Notes under the pieces: generated by a model | What the model saw: only the letters and a program-made list of their open reading frames with translations | What the model was told of the DNA's origin: nothing | The model's database searches: none | Position numbers and translations under genes: made by a program | Shown: one piece after another, positions 15,878 to 24,642 of the stretch | Position numbering within the stretch: position 1 is the stretch's first letter | How the letters are laid out: each line of letters begins with the position of its first letter | Assembly (NCBI GenBank): GCA_030824515.1 | Contig: JAVBXN010000014.1 | Location: 108,324 to 172,323 of the forward strand | Direction of reading: 5' to 3' | DNA: 64,000 nt | From: Pelobacter sp. | Lineage (GTDB): Bacteria; Desulfobacterota; Desulfuromonadia; Geobacterales; Pseudopelobacteraceae

Positions 15878-16732
15878 ATGAACGATTACCTTGGCGCCCA
15901 CATGTCGATCTCCGGTGGCCTGCACCTGGCCATAGACCGGGCCGTTGCCGCCGGTTGCGGCGTGCTGCAGATCTTCACCCGCAACTCCAACCAGTGGAAG
16001 GGCAAGCCGGTCAGCGAAGCCGATACCGCGCTTTTCCGGCAGAAGTTCGCCGACTCCGGACTGCACGAGATCATCTCCCACGACATCTACCTGATCAACC
16101 TGGCCTCTCCGCCGGGCGAAACACGCGACAAGAGTCTGGCGGCCTTCCGCGACGAGCTGGAGACCTGTGCCCGGCTCGGCATCGCCAAGGTGGTCATGCA
16201 CCCCGGCTCGCATCTGGCGGACTCGCCCCAAGTCGGACTGGAGCGGGTAATCGGGGCATTCAATCAGTTGTTCGACGAGGTTCCGCAATTCGAGGGGCGG
16301 GTGCTGGTTGAGACCACCGCCGGCCAGGGGAGCAATCTGGGCAGGACTTTTGAAGAGCTGGCCGCGATAATCGATGGTTCACGTTTCCCGCACAAGTTCG
16401 GGGTCTGTTTCGATACCTGCCACACCTTTGCGGCCGGCTACGATACCGCCAGCGAAGAAGGTTATCGCGACACGATGGAACAGTTCGACCGGCTGATCGG
16501 GCTGGAGCGGCTGCAATGTTTCCATTTCAACGACTCCAAGAAGGGGCTCGGTTCCCGCGTCGACCGCCACGAGCACATCGGGCAGGGTACGCTGGGACTC
16601 AACCCGTTCCGCTTCATCCTCAACGATCCCCGTTTTGAAAAGATCCCCAAGATCCTGGAGACCCCCAAGGGGGACAATGACGAGATGGATGGGGTCAATC
16701 TGGGGGTTTTGAGGGGACTGGTTACACGGTAA
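15878..16732 (+). CDS. nfo: Deoxyribonuclease IV (AP endonuclease)
   Basis: A 284-residue protein of normal length for the family. GAHMSISGGLHLAIDRA, LQIFTRNSNQWKGKP, VMHPGSH, VLVETTAGQGSNLGRTFEEL, FGVCFDTCHTFAAGYD, CFHFNDSKKGLGSRVDRHEHIGQG and ILETPKGD give the full set of zinc-binding His, Glu and Asp residues of the three-metal TIM barrel. It nicks DNA at abasic sites in base excision repair. GAGG lies before the ATG. It follows moeA closely. No terminator was seen before the convergent DUF4143 gene. Confidence 0.95.
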   Translation: MNDYLGAHMSISGGLHLAIDRAVAAGCGVLQIFTRNSNQWKGKPVSEADTALFRQKFADSGLHEIISHDIYLINLASPPGETRDKSLAAFRDELETCARLGIAKVVMHPGSHLADSPQVGLERVIGAFNQLFDEVPQFEGRVLVETTAGQGSNLGRTFEELAAIIDGSRFPHKFGVCFDTCHTFAAGYDTASEEGYRDTMEQFDRLIGLERLQCFHFNDSKKGLGSRVDRHEHIGQGTLGLNPFRFILNDPRFEKIPKILETPKGDNDEMDGVNLGVLRGLVTR

Positions 16733-16802
16733 TTACGCTACATGGACTGGACAATCTCTCTTTGGCAGCTGCATAGGCTCAATTCGGATGGCGACCACTC
16801 AT

Positions 16803-17966
16803 TTACGTTGCAGCCAGACCTGACATCTCTCGCCAAGGGATGAGCGAGATATTTCCGCTCGCGAGCATCTTGTCCCCTCCATAAACGAGTAATGCCGGAC
16901 GCTCAGGATTTCCGGACAATTCACACCATTTTTTCAGCGAAGTCATATAATCGGGCACGATGGTCTGGCCGGATTTTATCTCGACCGGTTTCAGGCTAAT
17001 TCCGTCATCCAGCAACAGGTCAACCTCCAATCCCCTGCTGTCGCGCCAGAAGAAGAGATCGGGCTGTCGCCCCCTGTTGAACCTCCCTTTGAGAAATTCG
17101 GTCACTACGAGATTTTCGAACAACGCTCCCCGCTGGGCATGGAAGGCAAGCTGCTGCTCTCTAATGCCCAACAGCCAGGCGGCCAGGCCGGTATCGAGGA
17201 AATAGAGCTTGGGAGTCTTGACGAGCCTCTTGTTGAAATTGGTAAAATGGGGGCGCAACAGAAAGATGATGTAGCTTGCCTCCAACACCGAGATCCAGGC
17301 GGCGGCGGTGTTGTGGGTGATGCCGCAGTCAGTGGAGAGGGATGAAAGATTGAGCAGTTGTCCGGTGCGGGCGGCGCACATCCTGACAAAGCGCTGGAAA
17401 ACGGAAAGATCGCGCACATTGATGAGCTGTCGCACGTCCCTTTCAATATAGGTGTTAACGTAGCCGGCAAACCAATCCTCCGGGAGCAGAGCGCGGTCGT
17501 AAAGCGGCGGGTACATGCCTCGCAGCATGAGGCGGTCCACATCATCCGGCAGTTTGCCGGCAGAGTTCAACTCTTCCATGGCAAAGGGGAGCAGTTGCAC
17601 CATCCCCACACGACCGGCGAGGGACTGGGTAATACCGGACAGAAGGCCAAACTGCTGAGAGCCGGTCAGCACGTATTTACCAGGGACCAACTGGTTGTCC
17701 ACGAATCCTTGCAGGTAGGAGAAGAGTTGTGGCGACCGCTGTGCCTCGTCGAGGATAAGGCCGTCGGGGTAGTGGGAAAGCAGGCCTCGCGGGTCGCTTT
17801 CGGCAAGCTGACGCGTATCCGGGTCTTCCAGGGTCAGGTACGGCTTGTCGGGGAATGCACTCCTGGCAAGGGTTGTCTTGCCCGATTGGCGTGGGCCGGT
17901 GATGGCAATGACCGGAAAGCCTTTTGCCAAGCGCATGATGGTTGCGTGTGCCGTTCGTCTGATCAT
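16803..17966 (-). CDS. AAA+ ATPase with DUF4143 domain (copy 1)
   Basis: A 387-residue protein. Walker A GPRQSGKTTLAR at residues 24-35, Walker B GLILDEAQR near 70, sensor-type LTGSQQF near 100. The C-terminal DUF4143 has a helix-turn-helix-like segment (LSTDCGITHNTAAAWISVLEASYII) and the PD-(D/E)xK-like FFWRDSRGLEVDLLLDD...PVEIKSGQT. The family's role is not settled. The protein is about two-thirds identical by eye to copy 2 at 23280-24437. No Shine-Dalgarno sequence precedes the ATG; instead a perfect 16-bp-arm palindrome lies 15 nt upstream and shares its core with copy 2. Autoregulation by the palindrome is inference. Confidence 0.85.
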   Translation of the reverse strand: MIRRTAHATIMRLAKGFPVIAITGPRQSGKTTLARSAFPDKPYLTLEDPDTRQLAESDPRGLLSHYPDGLILDEAQRSPQLFSYLQGFVDNQLVPGKYVLTGSQQFGLLSGITQSLAGRVGMVQLLPFAMEELNSAGKLPDDVDRLMLRGMYPPLYDRALLPEDWFAGYVNTYIERDVRQLINVRDLSVFQRFVRMCAARTGQLLNLSSLSTDCGITHNTAAAWISVLEASYIIFLLRPHFTNFNKRLVKTPKLYFLDTGLAAWLLGIREQQLAFHAQRGALFENLVVTEFLKGRFNRGRQPDLFFWRDSRGLEVDLLLDDGISLKPVEIKSGQTIVPDYMTSLKKWCELSGNPERPALLVYGGDKMLASGNISLIPWREMSGLAAT

Positions 17967-17981
17967 GGGATGACGATATCA

Positions 17982-18024
17982 CAATTGCACAAATTGTCAA
18001 TTTGATTTACAATTTGTGCAATTG
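17982..18024 (-). promoter_or_regulatory. Palindrome upstream of DUF4143 copy 1
   Basis: Arm CAATTGCACAAATTGT (17982-17997) and its perfect complement (18009-18024) flank an 11-nt spacer. The inner 29 nt (17989-18017) match 26 of 29 positions at the same place upstream of copy 2. It could be an operator, an mRNA hairpin in the leader, or both. Confidence 0.7.
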
Positions 18025-18207
18025 ACTCGAAACAGGCTCTATTTGCTCACGTCAAAGAGAGATAACAGTAAAATGAATTCCAGGTCCGGAAACGACTCCC
18101 GATCAACTGTTTTTTCCGGAACAATCCCCTGATCCTGACTCCTGGCCTGCAAAATCAAGTCTGTGAAAAGTGGACTTGATCCCATTCACTTGACTTGCTT
18201 ACCCCTG

Positions 18208-19305
18208 TCAGAACAGCTTCAAATTTTCCAGTCCCTTCAGCGGCTGGTTGCTGAATGCCGGCCGCTCCGCCCTGGGAGCAGGGGCAGCGGGTGGTTCTTC
18301 GAGCGGCGGCGGGCAGATCTCGTCCTGCAGGCATTCCACCTGCTGTTCCTGATCAATCCCGTTGCACTTGAAAAAATAGCGGTCATAGAGCCGGTGATGG
18401 GCGGTCCAGCGCGAGGTGGAGGCGTTCTCCTTGGCAATGTGCGCCTGGATGCCGTTGATCTTGGAATCCATGTCGTCCAGGTAGTTGAGCACCGTGGCTT
18501 CGATCGTCTTGGGGCGTTTGGGGGAGCCGTATTCGTACTGGCCGTGATGGGAGAGCAGCATGTGCTTGAGCAGCATGGACAGTTCGCGCGGAAAACCCTC
18601 CACCTGGCGGATCTTTTCCTCCACCAGTTCCACCCCGATCGTGATATGCCCCAGCAGCTTGCCGGCGTCGGTATAGTCGATGGCCCGTTCGAAGCTCATC
18701 TCATGGATCTTGCCCACATCGTGCAGCAGCGCTCCCGCCACCAGCAGATCCTCGTTGATGCCGTGGTAGAGCGGCACAATACTCTTGACCAGCTTCACCA
18801 GCGCCAGCGAATGTTCCAGCAATCCCCCCAGGTAGACGTGGTGCATGCCCTTGGCGGCCGGGGCGGCGCAGTATTGCTTCATGAATTGTTCATCGTCCAG
18901 AAACGAGCACATCAACCCCTGCAGGTGCGGGTTGCCGATCGCGGCCACCACGTCCCGGAGTTCCCGGCCCATCTCGTCAATGCTGCGGGGCGATACGGGC
19001 AGAAAGTCGGACAACGAGACTTCATCCTCGGGCAGCCTGGCGATCTCGGCGATCACCACCTGCATCTTATTCAGATAGACAGAGGCCTTGCCCCGCACCG
19101 ACACGAAGTCGTCCTTGTCGAACTGCTTGTCGAGCAGCTCGACGTTGTCCCAGAGCTTGCCGTCAATATCCCCGCTCTTGTCCATCAGGCGCAGATTCAT
19201 GTAAGGCTTGCCGTTTTTGGCCATGGCCATGATCTTGTCCTTGACCAGGAACACCGAATTGATTGAATCGCGGTCTTTTATGTCGCAGATGAACTGTTTG
19301 CTCAC
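18208..19305 (-). CDS. OB-fold/HD domain 3'-5' exoribonuclease (YhaM family)
   Basis: A 365-residue protein with a GTG start preceded by AAGAGGAG. The N-terminal 90 residues form an OB-fold nucleic-acid-binding domain (INSVFLVKDKIMAMAKNGKPYMNLRLMD onward). Residues about 150-300 form an HD phosphohydrolase domain, with LLEHS, LLHDVGKI (HD motif) and LSHHGQYEYGSPKRPKTIEA. The order is that of YhaM, a manganese-dependent 3'-5' exonuclease. The C-terminal 50 residues are Pro/Glu-rich (PPPLEEPPAAPAPRAE) and probably disordered. It is divergently oriented from the RNA helicase gene, a plausible RNA-metabolism neighbourhood. Confidence 0.85.
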   Translation of the reverse strand: MSKQFICDIKDRDSINSVFLVKDKIMAMAKNGKPYMNLRLMDKSGDIDGKLWDNVELLDKQFDKDDFVSVRGKASVYLNKMQVVIAEIARLPEDEVSLSDFLPVSPRSIDEMGRELRDVVAAIGNPHLQGLMCSFLDDEQFMKQYCAAPAAKGMHHVYLGGLLEHSLALVKLVKSIVPLYHGINEDLLVAGALLHDVGKIHEMSFERAIDYTDAGKLLGHITIGVELVEEKIRQVEGFPRELSMLLKHMLLSHHGQYEYGSPKRPKTIEATVLNYLDDMDSKINGIQAHIAKENASTSRWTAHHRLYDRYFFKCNGIDQEQQVECLQDEICPPPLEEPPAAPAPRAERPAFSNQPLKGLENLKLF

Positions 19306-19731
19306 GGGGTTACTCCTCTTGTAAGGGCGCAGTGTTCAAGTTTCCACTGCAGCGGCATGAATGAAATTACGGATGTTTTCGAAAACAAGTTAGCACGACA
19401 GGGAATGGATATACAAGTGTCGAGTCGTATGTATACGCGACGAGATCAAGAGACCGGCAATTATTGCTTGCATTTGTCATAAAACATCTCTATGGTTACA
19501 AATTGCTGTACGTAAATGAAGGAGCGGTATGGTGTCCGCTGCTTCGCTTTTAATCATCGCATTCTGCCCCCCTGCATCTTCAATCTCCTTATTGAAACAA
19601 GCAGACCGTCTGGCAGGCGAAGGTTCATTGTCTGCCCGCACGTTACTGCTATCCTTTCCCGGGATCATCGGTTTGATCCCTCGGTTCGTGTGCGCTTGTC
19701 CCTCTACACCGCTCCCAGAAAAGGAATTTTC
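19306..19731. other. Divergent promoter region and rhlE leader
   Basis: About 426 bp with no convincing gene; an in-frame extension of the helicase ORF exists but lacks helicase homology or a ribosome site. A small hairpin, GGGATCA (19661-19667) with TGATCCC (19674-19680), lies in the probable helicase leader about 50 nt before the start. Long leaders are common for RNA helicase genes; regulation is inference. Confidence 0.5.
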
Positions 19732-21072
19732 ATGACGTTTGCAGAACTCGGCCTCAATCCGGCCATCCTCTCCGCTATCACAGCCTGTGGCTACACCAAC
19801 CCGACCCCCATCCAAGAACAATCGATCCCGCTGGTGATGGCCGGCCACGACGTGATCGCCACAGCCCAGACCGGCACCGGCAAAACCGCCGCTTTCGTAT
19901 TGCCGGCACTGGAGCGCCTGACCGTAAAATCAGCTCTTCCCGGCAAAGGCCCGCGCATCCTGGTTCTGGCCCCGACCCGCGAACTGGCCGGCCAGGTAAT
20001 GGAATCGGCCCGTGGCTACGGCCGCGGTATCCGTCCCCGCTGCGGCACGTTGCTGGGAGGCATGCCCTATCGTGAGCAACTGCGCCTGCTCTCCGCTCCG
20101 GTAGACATCATCGTGGCCACCCCCGGCCGCCTGGTGGATCACCTGGAACGCGGCAGCATCCGCCTCGACCGCCTGGAAATGCTGGTACTGGACGAAGCCG
20201 ACCGCATGCTTGACATGGGCTTCAGCGAAGACATCAACAAGATCGTTTCCCGCGCCCCCTCCGATCGTCAGACCGTGATGTTCACCGCAACCATGGGCGG
20301 AGAAATCTCCCGATTGGCCGAGAACATGCTGCGCGAACCGAAGCGGGTCGAGCTGGCCGTACGCACCGACTCCCACGCGCTGATCGAACAACGCCTGCAC
20401 GTGACCGACAACCTGAACCACAAGAAAGAGCTGCTGAACCACCTGATCAGCACGGCCGAACTGACCCGCGCCATCATCTTTTCGGCTACCAAACGCGACG
20501 CCGACGAGTTGTCCCGTGAACTATCCCGCAACGGCCATCCGGCCGCCGCCCTGCATGGCGATATGACCCAGATGGCCCGCAACAAGACCATCGAGCGCAT
20601 GCGCCGTGGCGGTATCCGCCTGCTGGTAGCCACCGACGTGGCAGCGCGCGGACTGGACGTAACCGGCGTCAGCCACGTGATCAACTTCGACCTGCCGCGC
20701 TTCGCCGAAGACTACGTTCACCGCATCGGCCGCACCGGCCGCGCCGGCGCAACCGGCATCGCCATCTCTTTCGCCTCCGCATCTGAGCGCAACTACCTGG
20801 AGCGCATCGAGCGCTTCATCGGCAAGAAACTGCCTGAACTGCAGATTGCCGGACATGAACCGACAACCACACTGCGCAAGCCCGCCGGTCGCAGCGGCGG
20901 ACCCAAAAAGGGCGGAGTACCAACAGGCGGACGCTTCGGCAAGCCCGGCGCCGGCAAGAGCGGCCAAGGCACTTCCTGGGGAAAATCGGCGAAACCGGCC
21001 GGTAGCGCCCCACGCAACACGCCCCGCCACGAGCCGGTAATCGAATACCGCTCAAGGCGTCCGCAGGTGTAA
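19732..21072 (+). CDS. rhlE: DEAD-box ATP-dependent RNA helicase (RhlE type)
   Basis: A 446-residue protein. The start at 19732 is supported by AAAAGGAA 5 nt upstream and the canonical Q-motif opening MTFAELGLNPAIL...GYTNPTPIQ. Motifs: AQTGTGKTAAF (I), PTRELA (Ia), GG and TPGRLVDHL (Ib), VLDEADRMLDMGF (II, DEAD), FTATM (III, with T for the usual S), IIFSATK (IV), DVAARGLDVTGV (V), YVHRIGRTGRAGATG (VI). The C-terminal 70 residues are basic and rich in Gly, Lys and Pro, typical of RhlE tails. It would unwind RNA duplexes in ribosome assembly or decay. It ends at a bidirectional terminator. Confidence 0.9.
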   Translation: MTFAELGLNPAILSAITACGYTNPTPIQEQSIPLVMAGHDVIATAQTGTGKTAAFVLPALERLTVKSALPGKGPRILVLAPTRELAGQVMESARGYGRGIRPRCGTLLGGMPYREQLRLLSAPVDIIVATPGRLVDHLERGSIRLDRLEMLVLDEADRMLDMGFSEDINKIVSRAPSDRQTVMFTATMGGEISRLAENMLREPKRVELAVRTDSHALIEQRLHVTDNLNHKKELLNHLISTAELTRAIIFSATKRDADELSRELSRNGHPAAALHGDMTQMARNKTIERMRRGGIRLLVATDVAARGLDVTGVSHVINFDLPRFAEDYVHRIGRTGRAGATGIAISFASASERNYLERIERFIGKKLPELQIAGHEPTTTLRKPAGRSGGPKKGGVPTGGRFGKPGAGKSGQGTSWGKSAKPAGSAPRNTPRHEPVIEYRSRRPQV

Positions 21073-21126
21073 ATAAGCACAAACAACTCAGAACCACTTT
21101 AATAAAAAAATCATGTTTTTTAGTTC

Positions 21127-21170
21127 AAAAAAAGACCTCCGGGGCCGTTAAGCCTCGCAGGTCTTTTTTT
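21127..21170. terminator. Bidirectional terminator between rhlE and rlmN
   Basis: AAAAAAAGACCT (21127-21138) pairs perfectly with AGGTCTTTTTTT (21159-21170) around a 20-nt GC-rich loop. T-runs on both strands serve the two convergent genes. Confidence 0.85.
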
Positions 21171-21199
21171 GTAGCAGAATCAGCATGTTGCAACTGCTT

Positions 21200-22336
21200 T
21201 CAATCTTTATTGTTATTTTTCTCCAGTTTCCCCTTCAACTGCCCGCAGGCCGCCGAGATATCCCCGCCGCGACTGTCACGGGTAATCACCGTCACGTTGT
21301 GGTCGATCAGGTATTTGTGGAAGGCGTCGATCGCGGCCTGGGTTGGCGCCTTGAATTCGCATCCTTCATGTTCATTGAACGGAATCAGGTTGACCTTGTT
21401 GGGAATGTCGCTGATCAGCCGCAGCAGCCGTTTGGCGTCCTGCGGCGTATCGTTGATCCCGCCCAGCATCACGTATTCGAAGGTAACCTTGCGGCGGCCG
21501 GGGAGCGGAAACTCCTTGCAGGCTTTCAGCAGTTCCCTGATCGGATACCGGCGGTTAACCGGCATGATCCGGTCGCGCAGCTCGTCGGTGGTGGCGTTCA
21601 GCGACACCGCCAGGTTGACGTTCGGAATTTCGTGCCCCAGGCGGGCCATTTCCGGCACCAGACCACAGGTGGAGACCGTCACCCTGCGGTTGGAGAACTG
21701 CAGGCCGTTGCCGTCGATCATGATCCGGATCGCCGGGATCACGTTGTCCAGGTTATGCAGCGGTTCGCCCATGCCCATCATCACGATATTGCGGATAGCG
21801 GCCGGTGACTGCGGCTGATCGTCGTCATCTTCCCCATCATCGGATTCATCGCCGGCTTGAGCTGCGTCCACCGCAAGAGCCGGCGGATTGGTGATCAGGT
21901 CCCGCTCGACTGCCATGATCTGGTTGACGATCTCGGCCGTGGTCAGGTTGCGGGTCAGCTTGTAGGTGCCGGTCAGGCAGAACTCGCACCCCATGGCACA
22001 GCCGGCCTGGGACGAGATACACAGCGTATTGCGCCCCTCGATCGGGATCAGCACCGCCTCGACGCCGTTGCCGTCACCCAGGTTGAAGAGGTATTTACGG
22101 GTTCCGTCGCTCCCCTGCTCGACCGCTTCCGGCTCCAGGTTGCTGATCAGGGCGGTTTCGGACAACTCCCGGCGCAGATCCTTGGAGATGTTGGTCATCT
22201 CGTCAAAAGTGCGGGCATCGTGCTGGTAAATCCATTTGAACACCTGCAGGGCGCGAAAGCGCTCTTTGCCCTGCCCCTGGAGAAACTTTTCCAGCGCAGG
22301 GAGCGTCAGGTTTTTAAGATCGGTCTTTTCGGTCAT
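21200..22336 (-). CDS. rlmN: 23S rRNA/tRNA adenine-C2 methyltransferase
   Basis: A 378-residue radical SAM enzyme. It has an N-terminal helical domain ([35 protein letters not shown]), the 4Fe-4S motif C113-AMG-C117-EF-C120, [43 protein letters not shown] and, near the end, DISAACGQL with the methyl-accepting Cys. It methylates A2503 of 23S rRNA and A37 of some tRNAs. Residues about 150-181 form an unusual acidic insertion ([16 protein letters not shown]) between the cluster loop and the GEP motif. The ATG overlaps the stop of mtgA by 4 nt, so translation is probably coupled. Confidence 0.93.
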   Translation of the reverse strand: MTEKTDLKNLTLPALEKFLQGQGKERFRALQVFKWIYQHDARTFDEMTNISKDLRRELSETALISNLEPEAVEQGSDGTRKYLFNLGDGNGVEAVLIPIEGRNTLCISSQAGCAMGCEFCLTGTYKLTRNLTTAEIVNQIMAVERDLITNPPALAVDAAQAGDESDDGEDDDDQPQSPAAIRNIVMMGMGEPLHNLDNVIPAIRIMIDGNGLQFSNRRVTVSTCGLVPEMARLGHEIPNVNLAVSLNATTDELRDRIMPVNRRYPIRELLKACKEFPLPGRRKVTFEYVMLGGINDTPQDAKRLLRLISDIPNKVNLIPFNEHEGCEFKAPTQAAIDAFHKYLIDHNVTVITRDSRGGDISAACGQLKGKLEKNNNKD

Positions 22337-23277
22337 TTATTCTCGGTCCGGCTTTCTGTTGAATTATTTGGAACCGTTTCGGCGGCCGGGGCAGCTGCGG
22401 GCGCCGCGGCCGGCACGGCGATTTCATCTTTTTCCGCTCCACTCTCGGCTGGCTTGTCTGCCGGTTCCTGCCGCGCCGACGATGGCGACGAAAATACCGG
22501 CGGGACACTGATAACGGCATCGACCTTCTGCTGCATGCGCCCCACATTGGGCGACTGGGCCAACGCAGCCTGGTATTCCCCTTCAGACAGCACGCCGTTC
22601 TTGCGCAACAGCCTGAGGATCATGTCCGAGCGTTTCAGCACCTTGCCCAGGTTTTTATAGGGGTTGTAGGCCACACGCGGTCCGGGCAGCATTGCCGCCA
22701 GGAAGGCGCATTCGCGCGGTGTCAGCTCCGAGGGGGACTTGCCGAAATAGTAGCGCGAGCCATGGCCGATGCCGTAGACCATCGGCCCCAGTTCAACCAC
22801 GTTCAGGTAGAACTCGATGATGCGCCCCTTGGTCAGCTCCTGCTCCATGCGGTAGGCCAGGTAGATCTCCTTCAGCTTGCGGGTGATCGTTTTCTCGCGG
22901 GAAAGGAACAGGTTCTTGGCGGTCTGCTGGGTGATGGTGGAGGCGCCGCGCTTGAGGCTGCGCTTCTCCAGGTCGTACTTGATCGCATTCTTGATGGCCT
23001 TGACGTCGAAGCCCTCATGCTTGTAGAAGTTGGCGTCCTCGGCCAGGATCACGGCCCATTTCATCTCGGCCGGAATACGCGCCGACGGTGTCCAGTAGCG
23101 GTTTTTCGGCCCGACCACAAAGGGGTGGTACTCCCCCTGCCAGTCCTTGACCTGGATGGTGGTATTGAACTTCCGGTCGGCCAGATTCGAGATCGGCGGC
23201 ATCATCGACAGCGAGATGGCGACATAGGCCAGATAGGCAGATACTGCCAGAAACATATAAAGCAGGATTTTTTTCAT
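22333..23277 (-). CDS. mtgA: Monofunctional peptidoglycan glycosyltransferase
   Basis: A 314-residue protein with an N-terminal membrane anchor ([21 protein letters not shown]) and a GT51 transglycosylase domain. Signatures are [21 protein letters not shown] (catalytic Glu), [48 protein letters not shown], and [33 protein letters not shown]. It polymerises lipid II in the periplasm. The last 60 residues are an Ala/Pro/Glu-rich tail that classical MtgA lacks. The start is only 2 nt after the stop of DUF4143 copy 2 and has no good ribosome site of its own in view. It overlaps rlmN by 4 nt. Confidence 0.92.
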   Translation of the reverse strand: MKKILLYMFLAVSAYLAYVAISLSMMPPISNLADRKFNTTIQVKDWQGEYHPFVVGPKNRYWTPSARIPAEMKWAVILAEDANFYKHEGFDVKAIKNAIKYDLEKRSLKRGASTITQQTAKNLFLSREKTITRKLKEIYLAYRMEQELTKGRIIEFYLNVVELGPMVYGIGHGSRYYFGKSPSELTPRECAFLAAMLPGPRVAYNPYKNLGKVLKRSDMILRLLRKNGVLSEGEYQAALAQSPNVGRMQQKVDAVISVPPVFSSPSSARQEPADKPAESGAEKDEIAVPAAAPAAAPAAETVPNNSTESRTENK

Positions 23278-23279
23278 GA

Positions 23280-24437
23280 TTATATACTCGCTGTCTCCGT
23301 CCAGGGGATTACGTCCACATCCAGGCGTTCTTGCCGGTCATTCCCGCCATACACAAGCCGAGCACGTCCGGCATTTTCTCCCGCCAGAGAGAGGAACTTG
23401 CGCAAACCGGCAAAAGAGTCTGCTGTAACCGTTTGTCCAGACTTGATTTCAACTGGTTCCAGCATTAAGCCCTTGTCGATTATAATATCAATTTCGTTAC
23501 CGGTATTATCCCGCCAAAAATACAGATTGGAAGGCAGGCCGGCATTGAAGCGTGTTTTTATCAATTCACTCACAACCCATGTTTCAAAGATCGCGCCTCT
23601 CTGAGGGTGCAGCATCAACTGTGATTCATTTTGAATTCCCAGCAACCATGCGACAAGCCCGGTATCATAGAAATAAAGCTTTGGTGTCTTCACCAGGCGC
23701 TTATTGAAGTTTCTATGGTGCGGTTGCAGCAAGTGCACAATATAACTCGCTTCAAGAATTGAAATCCATGATTTTGCTGTGTTGTGCGTAATGCCGCAAT
23801 CATTCGCCAGAGACGACAGATTGAGCAGCTGCCCGGTGCGTCCCGCACACATCCGCAGAAAACGCTGGAACGATGAAAGGTCGTGTACATTGACCATCTG
23901 GCGCACATCCCGCTCCAGATATGTGGCGACATAGCCCGGTATCCATTTATCAGTAGTCAGCGACCGATCGTAAAGTGGAGGATACATGCCCCGCACCATC
24001 GCACCATCAATGGACTGCTCTAACATATCCGCAGTTTTCAATTCCCCGGATGAAAACGGAAGGAGCTGGATCATGCCAACCCTTCCGGCCAGGGATTGGG
24101 TTATGCCGGAAAGCAGACCGAATTGCTGGGATCCGGTCAGGATGTAGAGGCCCTGTCGGCCGTCCAGATCCGAACGAGTTTGAAGATAAGAGAATAGAAG
24201 CGGGCAGCGTTGGGCCTCGTCAAGTATGGCGCCGTCGGGATAGCGATTCAGAAAACCACGCGGGTCGGAATCAGCAAATTCACGAGCATCCGGGTCTTCA
24301 AGGGAAATATATGGCTTACTTGGAAATACAGAGCGCGCAAGCGTTGTCTTGCCTGACTGACGTGGTCCGGTTATGGCGACGAAGGGAAATCCCTGGGCCA
24401 GCTCAAGTAATATGCTATGTGCTTGTCGTTCCACCAT
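23280..24437 (-). CDS. AAA+ ATPase with DUF4143 domain (copy 2)
   Basis: A 385-residue protein, a close paralogue of the gene at 16803-17966. Walker A GPRQSGKTTLARS, Walker B AILDEAQR, LTGSQQFGLLSGITQSLAGR, RDVRQMVNVHDLSSFQRFLRMCAGRTGQLLNLSSL, GITHNTAKSWISILEASYIV, then YFWRDNTGNEIDIIIDKGLMLEPVEIKSGQT. The domain order is the same. No ribosome site precedes the ATG; a palindrome sharing the 29-nt core of copy 1 lies 17 nt upstream. The gene is placed directly before mtgA with a 2-nt gap, as if inserted at the head of the mtgA-rlmN operon. Function is unknown; a toxin-like, defence or mobile-gene role is only speculation. Confidence 0.85.
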   Translation of the reverse strand: MVERQAHSILLELAQGFPFVAITGPRQSGKTTLARSVFPSKPYISLEDPDAREFADSDPRGFLNRYPDGAILDEAQRCPLLFSYLQTRSDLDGRQGLYILTGSQQFGLLSGITQSLAGRVGMIQLLPFSSGELKTADMLEQSIDGAMVRGMYPPLYDRSLTTDKWIPGYVATYLERDVRQMVNVHDLSSFQRFLRMCAGRTGQLLNLSSLANDCGITHNTAKSWISILEASYIVHLLQPHHRNFNKRLVKTPKLYFYDTGLVAWLLGIQNESQLMLHPQRGAIFETWVVSELIKTRFNAGLPSNLYFWRDNTGNEIDIIIDKGLMLEPVEIKSGQTVTADSFAGLRKFLSLAGENAGRARLVYGGNDRQERLDVDVIPWTETASI

Positions 24438-24454
24438 GACGACAGAATAGCAGT

Positions 24455-24493
24455 CCCTTACAAATTGTCAATTCAATTTATAATTTGTAAGGG
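24455..24493 (-). promoter_or_regulatory. Palindrome upstream of DUF4143 copy 2
   Basis: Arm CCCTTACAAATT (24455-24466) and perfect complement AATTTGTAAGGG (24482-24493) flank a 15-nt spacer. The core 24460-24488 matches 26 of 29 nt of the element before copy 1. The outer arms differ between copies, but each stays self-complementary. Confidence 0.7.
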
Positions 24494-24642
24494 GGCCGAC
24501 CATTGCCTTGACCGCATGAGACACCAACAACAATTTCATAAAATCATGCGGATCAAACAAAAACCGGGGTGGCTAAATGTAAGGAAGCAATAAAGTCAAC
24601 TGCGCCGCCACGAACGCGACAGATCTATGGTTTTGCCAACTC

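Noticed and set aside
19516..19731. N-terminal extension of the helicase ORF
   Set aside because: The Q-motif opening with its ribosome site starts at 19732; the extension has no helicase character.
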